From positions 1,302,001 to 1,366,000 of the forward strand of contig NZ_JAQTHX010000001.1 of assembly GCF_029433335.1 (NCBI RefSeq): DNA of 64,000 nucleotides, written 5' to 3'. The translations under genes were made by a program, and so were the position numbers. Below, piece by piece: positions 47,098-55,559 of this stretch (position 1 is its first letter; every line of letters begins with the position of its first letter). Source of the DNA: Bifidobacterium sp. ESL0745 (GTDB lineage: Bacteria > Actinomycetota > Actinomycetes > Actinomycetales > Bifidobacteriaceae). The notes below the pieces were generated by a model. It saw only the letters and a list, made by a program, of their open reading frames with translations, was not told where the DNA came from and searched no databases.

Positions 47098-48582
47098 CTA
47101 ATCAGAATTACGCGGATCAGCGCCACGCTGGCCGGAATTCGGGTCGATGGAATTATCCGTCGTGGAATCTTCTTTTGAATAGACAACCGACTTGGTCTCT
47201 TGGACATCTGCAGGGTTGGGCGAGTGCGCAACGCGAGTATTCGCCGGATCATTCTGCCGCAGGGACCAACGCACCTTACCCGTCTGAGTCTTGACGGCAT
47301 GCGTGGGGCTCGTATCCAATGTCATCTTCAAGTCCGAATCGGCATTGATCAGATCAGCTGCGGCTTTCTGGTATTCCCGTTCCTCTCGTTGGTAGGTTTC
47401 GCTATATCCAACAGTGGTTTCTCGGGGCGCCATCATGGTTTCCGCTACCGTCGGCCCCTCGCTTTCATTCCAGATTTTCGTGGAATTCAGCCCACTTGGC
47501 TGGGCGAATTGTCCATCTGCCGCCCCTTTTCCAGCCTGCCCGCCATCACCGGAACCATGGCTTTGAATCCACGACCGCGCCTCCTGCAACGCTTTTGCAA
47601 GTTCAGCCGTTGTCTGATATCTGTTTTCAGGTTGATCGCTTTGGGCTTTTTCACTGATGGATTTCAAAAGACCCATATCGGAATCAAGATTCCTCAAAAA
47701 ACGCACTTTCTGGATTGTCGCCTCGATCCCTTCGGATTTCACACCAAGGCATCTGTCAATCACCTTTCCGATACTGAAAATATCAGCCCGCTCATCGTAT
47801 GGTTTGCCCCTCAAAACCTCTGGGGCCTCATAGCGGAACGTCCCTGCAGCGGTGGTGGCCTGTTCATCGCGTTCAAGAATGCGGGAAATGCCAAAATCGG
47901 CGAGTATGTAGTGACCGCTCAACTCATCATAAAAAATATTCGCCGGCTTGATGTCCCGATGGCAAAAAGATGCGTCTTTGGAGATGGACTGCGAGCACAA
48001 CTGCAAGTCCCTGCACAAATCGAGGCCGACTTCGATGGTCTGTTCTGTGGTAAGCGGATCTGAATTCGCCAACTCATTTTCAAGCGTAAGCGGATAATAT
48101 TCCATAAGCATGACCAGGTCCTCGCCCATCCAGGAACCGTCTTGCCAAGGCAGGGTAAAATGCCCGTAAATATTGACGGCACAGCGTTCTGATATGTCGC
48201 TGACCTTGTCCATGATCTCGCACTCCCGATGGGATCGGCGATAGATGTTACGTATACGTTTATCGCTATAAGGCCGGTCCGTTGCGCAGGCGAAAATATT
48301 CACCACTTTCAGCACGGCCGGCTGAGGTTCCCCATAACCGGCGTGGGAAACGAGGAATACGGCCGTTTTCTCCTGTTTATCTGCAGATTCAGGATCGTAA
48401 AGCGAGTCGACATAGGACCATGGACCGTTATCAAACGGGCGTGTATACCGTTCCCAATATTTGCGGGCCCTGTCATCCGCCGTGGTTACCGGATGACGTG
48501 GAATGGCGCGGCTCGGCGTAATCCCCAGCTTGAGTTCCAGTTTCTTTTCCAGCTTTTGTTCCGCTCTCTTTTTCCTGTCCAT
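47098..48582 (-). CDS. Serine/threonine protein kinase, soluble
   Basis: A 494-residue eukaryotic-type kinase with all motifs: lysine in PAVLKVV (near residue 92), HRDIKPANI (near 207), DFGIS (near 228), APEVLRG and the DERADIFSIGKV helix. The unusual N-terminus (residues 1-60) is highly basic. The tail beyond residue 350 is polar and contains APRETTVGYSETY, which looks like a phospho-threonine docking site for FHA domains. No membrane segment is present, unlike PknB. The gene follows the Hsp70-like gene by 34 bp on the same strand. Confidence 0.9.
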   Translation of the reverse strand: MDRKKRAEQKLEKKLELKLGITPSRAIPRHPVTTADDRARKYWERYTRPFDNGPWSYVDSLYDPESADKQEKTAVFLVSHAGYGEPQPAVLKVVNIFACATDRPYSDKRIRNIYRRSHRECEIMDKVSDISERCAVNIYGHFTLPWQDGSWMGEDLVMLMEYYPLTLENELANSDPLTTEQTIEVGLDLCRDLQLCSQSISKDASFCHRDIKPANIFYDELSGHYILADFGISRILERDEQATTAAGTFRYEAPEVLRGKPYDERADIFSIGKVIDRCLGVKSEGIEATIQKVRFLRNLDSDMGLLKSISEKAQSDQPENRYQTTAELAKALQEARSWIQSHGSGDGGQAGKGAADGQFAQPSGLNSTKIWNESEGPTVAETMMAPRETTVGYSETYQREEREYQKAAADLINADSDLKMTLDTSPTHAVKTQTGKVRWSLRQNDPANTRVAHSPNPADVQETKSVVYSKEDSTTDNSIDPNSGQRGADPRNSD

Positions 48583-48616
48583 TTCGGTTCCTCCATTGGA
48601 TCACGTTTTCAAATCG

Positions 48617-50146
48617 TCAATCGGTTTTTGGCTGGCTCCATACCACATTGTTTGCTTCGTCAAGCACCTTCACCCGAAGGATTCCTTGGACATCCATATT
48701 CATCACGCACCGATAGCGGGCACCTGCGGAAACAGACTCGTCGAAATCCATCTGACCCGAATAGACAGGTGCGTTAGGGTCGGACGCCTGGTACAACTCA
48801 CAACGCTCACCGGCGACATCATCGGCAAATATTCTGATCGGGGCCCTAGTACAGCGATTGTTGGAGGACGAGAGAAACACATGGGTTTTTTCGACAGGCA
48901 GATGGTCCCCTATGACGATGACATTTTGTACGTACGAATTGCCTTTAATCGGATCGAATACGCCGATACCATAAGACTCCGGAGCTTTCAGCATCTTCAC
49001 TGAGCCCATATCCGCTGAGCCCCTGTACGATTGCGCGTATAGCGCCGCCCCTCTCGCCACGCTCAGTTCCGGGTCATCCGCGACCTGCACGTTAATCTGA
49101 GGATACAATTTACGCAGACTTTGCACGATCATGGACATATTCGCACCCCCACCCACGCAGATGATATGTCGTATCGGTTCTTGGTCCAATGTGTTCGAAT
49201 CGTCGATGACCAACTTCACCAGCTTCATGGTTTCACCAAGCAAATCACCGGTCTGCTTTTCAAAATCGGAACGGCGTACTGTAGTCGTTACGTTTACCGC
49301 TTTTCCATCGACGCAAGTCTGATATTCAGCGTTTGCCGATTGGCGGAAGCACAGCTCCCTCCGAACTTTTTCGGCAACCCGGGCAAGCAACTGCTCCTGT
49401 GCTGCAGAAAAATCGCAATTCGCATATGCCTTCCTGCATTCGTCCATCAGCGACTGCTTGAGACGCATTTGCCAGTCCTGCGTACCGCCACGTAGCGTTG
49501 TGGAAGACACGACATCGAAAAATTCACGAGAGCCTTCACACACCTGCACCACGGCCACATCACAGACCTGGCTTCCCAGATCGTAGACGAGAACCCGCTC
49601 ATTTGCCTGAGGATCAGCGGCCTTACTGTAGTAATCCCACGCCGCGGCAACCGGCTCCCTGATCAGCCCCAACACGGGCAGTCCCGCCCCGCCCTGCTCG
49701 CGCGGGAAACGCAATGCATCACACAGGACATTGATTTCCGTCTTGGTGAACCCTGCCGGAACCGCCAACACCACACCGTTGATATTCTCTTGGATACCCG
49801 ATTGACGCACTGCTTCCTGCGCACTGTCGCAAACTCCTCTCAAAAGGGAAGCAACGATCTGCCACGAAAGAAACGACTGGTTGTCGACATGCCATAACGA
49901 GTTTTCTCCTCTTTCATCGGTCAAACTCATTTTGATCGAAGAAACAAGATTCTTCTCCTCATCATTTTCCATGGCATATTGTTGCGCGGCGAAACCGACG
50001 AGCGCACCCTGTCCGTGATCGTAGTAAAACGCGGTGGGAACACTCCGGTCACCGGCCTGCGTCTGCGGCAAAACCACCACTTCCCCGTCGAGATTGCAAA
50101 TTGCGACTTTAGAAAAACCAGTACCAAAATCAATGCCAATATTCAA
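48617..50146 (-). CDS. Hsp70 family protein without C-terminal lid
   Basis: A 509-residue ATPase of the Hsp70/actin fold. NIGIDFGTGFSKVAI gives phosphate loop 1; Lys72 in SSIKMS occupies the catalytic position of DnaK Lys70/71; EPVAAAWDYY and CVGGGANMS are the further nucleotide contacts. Phosphate loop 2 is LVYDLGSQVCD rather than DLGGGT, an unusual change. After the nucleotide domain (to about 375) only a beta-rich region of about 130 residues remains; the helical lid of DnaK is absent, as in other Hsp70-like regulators. The start is TTG at 50146 with AGGAAG eight bases upstream. Together with the next kinase gene it faces the vWA-PP2C-kinase operon. Confidence 0.85.
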   Translation of the reverse strand: MNIGIDFGTGFSKVAICNLDGEVVVLPQTQAGDRSVPTAFYYDHGQGALVGFAAQQYAMENDEEKNLVSSIKMSLTDERGENSLWHVDNQSFLSWQIVASLLRGVCDSAQEAVRQSGIQENINGVVLAVPAGFTKTEINVLCDALRFPREQGGAGLPVLGLIREPVAAAWDYYSKAADPQANERVLVYDLGSQVCDVAVVQVCEGSREFFDVVSSTTLRGGTQDWQMRLKQSLMDECRKAYANCDFSAAQEQLLARVAEKVRRELCFRQSANAEYQTCVDGKAVNVTTTVRRSDFEKQTGDLLGETMKLVKLVIDDSNTLDQEPIRHIICVGGGANMSMIVQSLRKLYPQINVQVADDPELSVARGAALYAQSYRGSADMGSVKMLKAPESYGIGVFDPIKGNSYVQNVIVIGDHLPVEKTHVFLSSSNNRCTRAPIRIFADDVAGERCELYQASDPNAPVYSGQMDFDESVSAGARYRCVMNMDVQGILRVKVLDEANNVVWSQPKTD

Positions 50147-50312
50147 TGTACGGTCTTCCTATCTCTTCATCGATCCGACAAACCAACATCCAATCGTTCC
50201 ATCTCATCTATGAGACATCCGCGTAACAACCCTCAGAATCTATCTGCAAGAATGCCTGTACAAGCTATCATAGCCTGAAATACGATAATGGCATCAATTC
50301 CGAACGTAAATA

Positions 50313-50370
50313 AGGAACGGTAAAACCGTCCAATGTCAATCTTCAACATCAGATTTGTTTTACCGTTCCT
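50313..50370. other. Perfect 14-bp inverted repeat
   Basis: aggaacggtaaaac (50313-50326) and gttttaccgttcct (50357-50370) with a 30-base spacer. It lies 60 bp past the stop of the second DAHP synthase and about 165 bp upstream of the Hsp70 start. It may be a terminator or a regulator binding site. Confidence 0.6.
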
Positions 50371-50429
50371 CCATCAGGTTCTTGGCCATTCAGCTTTACC
50401 GCAGAATGACCCCGCCTTCTAATGAATCG

Positions 50430-51569
50430 TCACTCGCCGTCAAGCTTACGACGGGAGGTGACGGCATCGGCGAGAGTGTGCAGCAGCTCATCGGTGCGAT
50501 CCCAAGAGATGCACGGATCGGTGATGGAACGGCCGTAGACCAGCTGGTCAAGCGGCGCAGGCGACTGGTGGCCGCCGCGGATGTTGCTTTCCATCATCAC
50601 TCCGAAAATGCCGGGCTCGCCTTTGGCCAGACGTGCGGCGATTTCCTCGACCACTTCGGCCTCGCGCACCTCATCCTTGCCGCAATTGCCATGGGCGGCG
50701 TCGATGACCAGGCCATGCTCGCTGGGACCGGTGACCTTGGATTGCTTCAAGGTTTCCAACGCTTCGGACACGGATTTCGCATCGTAGTTGGGACCGGTAG
50801 TGGAGCCACGCAGAACGATATGGCAATCTGGATTGCCCTTGGTTTCCGCGGAAATGACGCGGCCGTCAAGGTTGATCGACAGGAAATGGTGCTCGTTGGC
50901 CACGGCGTAACACGAATCCGCGGCAACCTTCACGGAACCGTCGGTGGAGTTCTTGAAGCCGATCGGCATCGACATGCCGCTGGCCAGCTCGCGGTGCACC
51001 TGGCTTTCGGTGTTGCGTGCGCCGATGGCACCCCAGCTGACCATATCGCAGATATACTGCGGAGTGATCGGATCAAGCCATTCCGTGGCCGTGGGCAGGC
51101 CTTCCTCCAAAACATCGGAAAGCACCTTGCGGGCCAGATACATGCCCTTGCGGATGTTGAATTCGCCGTCGAGATCGGGGTCGTTAATCAGACCCTTCCA
51201 GCCCACAGTGGTACGCGGCTTCTCAAAATAGACACGCATCACGATCATCAGGCGGTCTTTAAGCTCATCGTTGACCTTGGACAGACGTTGCGCATAATCC
51301 TTGGCTGCGGCCGGATCATGAATCGAGCAGGGGCCGACGATGACAAGCAGACGATCATCACGGCCATGCAGGATGTTGCGAATCTCCTGACGGGACTTCA
51401 AAACCAAATCGCTCATCGGCTTGGTCAGCGGACGTTCCTTCAGGAACTCACGCGGCGCAGGAATCGGGTCAAGCTGACGAATGTTGACATCCACTGTTTC
51501 GGGGTAAACGGCGCTGTCGCTAAATCGCTGTGCGTCCTCAGAACTTCCAGGCCCTCGCATAATTGCCAT
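50430..51569 (-). CDS. aroG: 3-deoxy-7-phosphoheptulonate (DAHP) synthase, type I, copy 2
   Basis: A 379-residue type I DAHP synthase with GPCSIHDPAAAKDYAQ, RVYFEKPRTTVGWKG, GARNTESQVHRELASG, GFKNSTDGSVKVA and VLRGSTTGPNYD. It is similar throughout to copy 1 and of typical family length. The two isoenzymes may differ in feedback inhibition by aromatic amino acids. GAGGAGGG lies upstream of the ATG. In this window the two copies stand 12.6 kb apart with the signalling island between them. Confidence 0.95.
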   Translation of the reverse strand: MAIMRGPGSSEDAQRFSDSAVYPETVDVNIRQLDPIPAPREFLKERPLTKPMSDLVLKSRQEIRNILHGRDDRLLVIVGPCSIHDPAAAKDYAQRLSKVNDELKDRLMIVMRVYFEKPRTTVGWKGLINDPDLDGEFNIRKGMYLARKVLSDVLEEGLPTATEWLDPITPQYICDMVSWGAIGARNTESQVHRELASGMSMPIGFKNSTDGSVKVAADSCYAVANEHHFLSINLDGRVISAETKGNPDCHIVLRGSTTGPNYDAKSVSEALETLKQSKVTGPSEHGLVIDAAHGNCGKDEVREAEVVEEIAARLAKGEPGIFGVMMESNIRGGHQSPAPLDQLVYGRSITDPCISWDRTDELLHTLADAVTSRRKLDGE

Positions 51570-51674
51570 TATTCCCTCCTCTACTTGACATGGACTTCAT
51601 TGCCACCGCTGCCGGTTTAAACAGCAACGGGCTCTTTATTATAATCGATTAAAGATTGCAACACAGCCGAATAA

Positions 51675-51838
51675 TCACTTATTAATCTTCGTGCCGGTCC
51701 AACACAACAACGCATAAAATATGATCGCGGCCAACACCGACTTGACACCGGATGACAAGAGCACTCTGACATTCTCGACACCGATAAGCATGCCGATGAC
51801 ATCGATGCCGAACATGATCAACGCAAAAACCAGCGCCT
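51675..51838 (-). pseudogene. Fragment of a small membrane protein
   Basis: The frame ending at 51675 encodes two hydrophobic stretches (ALVFALIMFGIDVIGMLIGV and VLAAIIFYALLCWTG) but is closed upstream by a TAG at 51836-51838 before any ribosome site. The only ATG (51815) gives 46 residues without a Shine-Dalgarno. It looks like the 3' end of a lost membrane protein gene; a real mini-protein is possible. Confidence 0.35.
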
Positions 51839-51900
51839 AAATTGCCGGATGACTCCAGAAATAATTTCTCATCGAGATACTTCCTTGTCTGCCCGATGCT

Positions 51901-52196
51901 GCGTGGCCCCGTCTTAAGACGCGGCCACGGGCGCACGCACGAAAAGCCCGCAGGGCTTTTCTTATGCCCGAATCAAACTCTTTTTAGCTCCAACCGGTTG
52001 CCTGAAACCGGCAGGTGCCGGTTTCAGGCGCGTATTGGCCGAAAATAGCCCGCTGGGCTATTTTCTTCAGGCCAATGCGCCTGCAATTTTTGAGTTCGCT
52101 AACGCGAACACCCAATATCGCGTGGCCTTGTCTTAGGACAAGGCCACGGGCGCTTGCGAGAAAAGCCCACAGGGCTTTTCTCTTATGCAAGCGCCC
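51901..52196. repeat. Cluster of strong stem-loops
   Basis: Several hairpins follow one another: gtggcc...ggccac (51903-51928), gaaaagccc-gca-gggcttttc (51941-51961), gcctgaaaccgg/ccggtttcaggc (52000-52028), gaaaatagcccgctgggctatttt (52041-52064), gtggccttgtc/gacaaggccac (52122-52147) and gggcgcttgc...gcaagcgccc (52148-52196) enclosing gagaaaagccc/gggcttttctc. The last one serves as the pepC terminator and includes its stop codon. The first and sixth hairpins are copies with compensating changes, so the cluster seems to be built by duplication. Confidence 0.75.
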
Positions 52197-53520
52197 CCAT
52201 TGGATCCCAAGCCGGGAGCATTGTCGCGGGCTCAGTGAGCGCAGCCTGGTATTCGGCGGGGAGCATCGACTTCGGGACGGCGACCTCGTAGACGTATTCG
52301 CTGAACCAATCGTCGCTCATGGTGAAGTATCCCTTGTCGGCCACCTTGCAACCCCAGGAGTTCTCCACGCGCCAACGGTTGGTGGTCTTGCCGTCGTCGG
52401 CCACATCCACGCCGACGAACGCCATCGCATGGTTCATCGCGGAATCACCATAGCGAACGCGCGCTTCCTTGTCCATATCGAAATCAACGCCGTAAACCTT
52501 GCCGTATTCGTAAAGATCGGTGGCCCAAGCGCCGTTGTCGCGGTCCATCATCGGGTGGCAATCCGCACCGAACCAAGCCGGCATCTTAAGCTCGGAAAGG
52601 ATGCGACGCACGCAGTCCTTCATAAACTGGTTCGGGACGTTCAAGTACTCGGTCGGGTCTCCCCCGACGACGTTGCCCAAGTGCTCGATGCCGATCTTCT
52701 TGCCCTTGGCGTGCTCGGCTCGCGGATCGTCGACGAGGCAAACGTAATCCTCAAGATCCGCGGACCCCACGTACTTCTTCCAGAACTCGACCGGCGTGGT
52801 CTCGCCGTCGCGGTGGAAGTTGCCGTCCTTGTCGGTCCACTCCCAGTCAAAGCTCTTCGGCGGCTCGCCCAAGTGGATGGTGAGCATGCGGTGACCGGCT
52901 TCGACGGTCTGATCAACGATGTGGTCGATTGCCGAAGGATCGGCATACATATGAGCCACAGCAGTGTGCAACAAACGACGCAGCTGCGTGTTCATTTCGC
53001 TGGTATTGGTCGACGAAGCAGTCTCAGGGAAGAAGTCCTTGGGCACGGCACCGTACTTCTTGTAAACGTTCATCGCCATCGTCCATTGGCCGCCGTCGCC
53101 CATCACATCGGCAAGCAGATGCTGCATCAGCTGAGAATCGGCAGGTTCACCGGCACGCACCAGATTCGCAACATCGCGTAGGAAGTAGTTGATGCGTTCA
53201 AGCTTATCGTAATACATTGCGTAATTCTGCGAGAACTCGAACTGCTCCAGATTGAGATTCTTCTTGGCCACGAAACGTGCCACGTTCAGGGAGCTGAACA
53301 GCCAGCAACGTCCGGAATGGTTCTGGTTGGTGACTTCGCCATTGTCGACAGTCACCGAGAAACGACGCTGAAGCCGGCGGGCGCGGTCATAATTGTGCGC
53401 CACCGGATTGATCCCGGACGTGGTGACGGCGTTCATCGCCAACGTGTTGACAGGCTGGGCCTCGAAATCGTCTTGCAACGCTTCCAGACGGTCGGCGCTC
53501 AACGGCTTCATTTCATTCAT
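52183..53520 (-). CDS. pepC: Aminopeptidase C (bleomycin hydrolase family)
   Basis: A 445-residue papain-like cysteine aminopeptidase, cytosolic, C1B family. The catalytic Cys lies in NHSGRCWLFSSLN (near residue 70), the His in MNHAMAFVGVD and the Asn in RVENSWGCKVADKGYF. It probably trims peptides in amino-acid nutrition. The ATG at 53520 follows AAAGGAG; the upstream in-frame opening is leader. The stop lies in the arm of a strong hairpin that ends transcription. Confidence 0.95.
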   Translation of the reverse strand: MNEMKPLSADRLEALQDDFEAQPVNTLAMNAVTTSGINPVAHNYDRARRLQRRFSVTVDNGEVTNQNHSGRCWLFSSLNVARFVAKKNLNLEQFEFSQNYAMYYDKLERINYFLRDVANLVRAGEPADSQLMQHLLADVMGDGGQWTMAMNVYKKYGAVPKDFFPETASSTNTSEMNTQLRRLLHTAVAHMYADPSAIDHIVDQTVEAGHRMLTIHLGEPPKSFDWEWTDKDGNFHRDGETTPVEFWKKYVGSADLEDYVCLVDDPRAEHAKGKKIGIEHLGNVVGGDPTEYLNVPNQFMKDCVRRILSELKMPAWFGADCHPMMDRDNGAWATDLYEYGKVYGVDFDMDKEARVRYGDSAMNHAMAFVGVDVADDGKTTNRWRVENSWGCKVADKGYFTMSDDWFSEYVYEVAVPKSMLPAEYQAALTEPATMLPAWDPMGALA

Positions 53521-53730
53521 CAGATAATGCTCCTTTGATTGGTTTATATTCCACCATATTCCCTGCGCTGTATCGGACACTCACAATGGTATCGATAGCC
53601 ACGCGGAAGACTGTGTACTAACGGAAAATAATAGAGTCGTACATAACGTTGCGCCGCAGCATACTCACCACGGCGCATCAAAGAATAAAACAACTAGGGA
53701 CTAGCCAAAAGCCAACGAATCCGCCGGAAT

Positions 53731-55365
53731 CTAGCGTTTCATATCGGATCCGCCCGCAGGCTCACCGCCGTTGTAATCGGAATCGCCATAACCGGCGCGA
53801 TTGCGGTTATCGGAATCGTTCCGGGTGCTGGTCTGAGCGGCCGCATTAACCGGAATGCTCGGAGCGGCAGGAACCTTCAACGAGGCGGGAGCCTCGCCAC
53901 CCGCGGCGGAATTCCTGTTTTCAGTGGTATTCACCAAATGCGAAAGCTGTTGCATGCCTTGTTTTGATTCACCGTCCGTGGCAGGCTCAGGCGAATCGTC
54001 GTCATCACCTCTGCTGCTTTCCTCTTTTTTGCTGTCTTCCTGCGCAGCGTCATCCAAGTCATTGGCCACAGCGTTGGCCACTGGGACATTGACACCTTGC
54101 TGCTTCTCATCGGTAAATCCGAAGCCGGAGAACGCATTGGTGAACATCGAGCGAAGCTCGGTGACACGCTGGGTGATGGTGGATTCACGTTCCTGAAGGT
54201 CCTTGATGCGTTGTTGGAGGTTGTCAAGTTCGCCCTGTGCGGCCTGACGGCGCTCTTCCACGCGCGCCTCGGCGTCCTTCTTGGCTTTGGAGACAATCTC
54301 TTCGGCCTGACGGTCGGCTTCCTGACGCTTTGAAACCGTATAGCTGTCAGCCTCATCACGCAGATCCTTGGCCTTGGAGACTAGGTCGTCGGCTTCCTTC
54401 TTTGCAGCGGCTCGGCTCTGTTCCAATTGCTGCAACAAATCGTTGACTTTGCTGGTAGCCTCTTCCTGCTGCTTGGAGATGTCGGTGCGAATCTGCTCGA
54501 CCTCGGCGTTGACCTGACTCATCGTCTTGGTGCGCTGTACCTCAGCCTCGTCGGTGATGCCCTGGGCTTTCGCCTTCGCGTCATCGGTGATTTCCGTCGC
54601 CTTGCGCTGTGCTTCGGTGGTCATACGGGAAACCTGCTCGCGGACGTTGGCGAGCTTCTTGTTGGCTTCGGCCAGAGCAGTCTCGATCTGGTCGCTTGCG
54701 TCACTTTTGAGCTTGGCGACCTCATCATTGGCGGCCTTGCGCTGTTCAGCAATCTGCTGGGTGGCTTTGGCCTTGAGTTCGGCAATCTCGCGATCCTGCT
54801 TGGCCTTCTCGCTGGCAAGACGCTTGTTGTGTTCCTCACGGGAGTTGGTCAATTCGATTTCGATGGTGTCACGCTGCTCGGTGACCTTTTTCGCCGTCTC
54901 CTCGCGCAGCCTGGTGGCATCCTGCTTGGCCGAAGTGGTGATCGATTCGGACTCGGTCTGTGCCTTGGCCAGAATGGTGGCGGCCTTGGAATTGGCTTCA
55001 TCGGTGATGTGCTGGGCATCGAGCTTGGTGTTGTTGATCAGGGTTTCCGCCTGATGCTGGGCGGCGGCACGGGTGCTTGCAGCGTCCTGCTTGGCCCGGT
55101 TGACCAGTTCGGTGCTGGTCTGTTCAGCGCTGGCGAGCATCTGTTGGGCGTTGGCACCGAGCGAGGCGAACGAATTGCCTTGCGAGGCCTTCTTGGCGTT
55201 CTTCTTTTCCTCTTCAAGTTGGGCACGCAATTGCAGGATGGTCTGATCGCTGGAACTGACCTGCATACGCATACGGTCAAGCGTCTGCTGCATCGAAGCC
55301 AGCGTCTGGTCTACTTGTTCTTTGTTATAGCCGCGCAATTCCGTCGTGAAGCGATCATCCGCCAT
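53731..55365 (-). CDS. DivIVA-like coiled-coil protein
   Basis: A 544-residue protein. The N-terminus (DDRFTTELRGYNKEQVDQTLASMQ) has the DivIVA start pattern, with a membrane-curvature-sensing loop and first coil. Residues of about 25-405 are a nearly uninterrupted coiled coil with Ala/Glu/Lys heptads and repeated 'AKxxADxIxxxA' turns. The C-terminal part is disordered and rich in Pro/Ala/Asn/Gly. DivIVA/Wag31 proteins mark cell poles and septa in actinobacteria and recruit cell-wall enzymes; this long type fits a cell-shape or division role and could also be a scaffold of the intermediate-filament-like type. The ATG at 55365 follows AAGGA. Confidence 0.8.
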   Translation of the reverse strand: MADDRFTTELRGYNKEQVDQTLASMQQTLDRMRMQVSSSDQTILQLRAQLEEEKKNAKKASQGNSFASLGANAQQMLASAEQTSTELVNRAKQDAASTRAAAQHQAETLINNTKLDAQHITDEANSKAATILAKAQTESESITTSAKQDATRLREETAKKVTEQRDTIEIELTNSREEHNKRLASEKAKQDREIAELKAKATQQIAEQRKAANDEVAKLKSDASDQIETALAEANKKLANVREQVSRMTTEAQRKATEITDDAKAKAQGITDEAEVQRTKTMSQVNAEVEQIRTDISKQQEEATSKVNDLLQQLEQSRAAAKKEADDLVSKAKDLRDEADSYTVSKRQEADRQAEEIVSKAKKDAEARVEERRQAAQGELDNLQQRIKDLQERESTITQRVTELRSMFTNAFSGFGFTDEKQQGVNVPVANAVANDLDDAAQEDSKKEESSRGDDDDSPEPATDGESKQGMQQLSHLVNTTENRNSAAGGEAPASLKVPAAPSIPVNAAAQTSTRNDSDNRNRAGYGDSDYNGGEPAGGSDMKR

Positions 55366-55559
55366 GCTCATTCCTTTCGCCTTGCGACCTCGGTCGCAGA
55401 TTTAAAGCCTACGAATACTAACTGATAACTGTAGTGTATTTTTGAAGTAATACATGCCTCGAATCATTGAATCCACACAGACACCACGCGAATCGCGAAG
55501 TCAGGCTGATAACGATTGCCGTAAACGGCAGATCAACGGTTCGAATTCCGCCTTCAAGG

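Noticed and set aside
37954-50146. Classical tellurite resistance operon
   Set aside because: Only the vWA-PP2C-kinase triad resembles Ter systems; no TerC, TerD/TerE/TerZ or TerB gene is present.
37954-50146. Prophage or transposon
   Set aside because: No integrase, transposase, structural phage gene or flanking target duplication was found.
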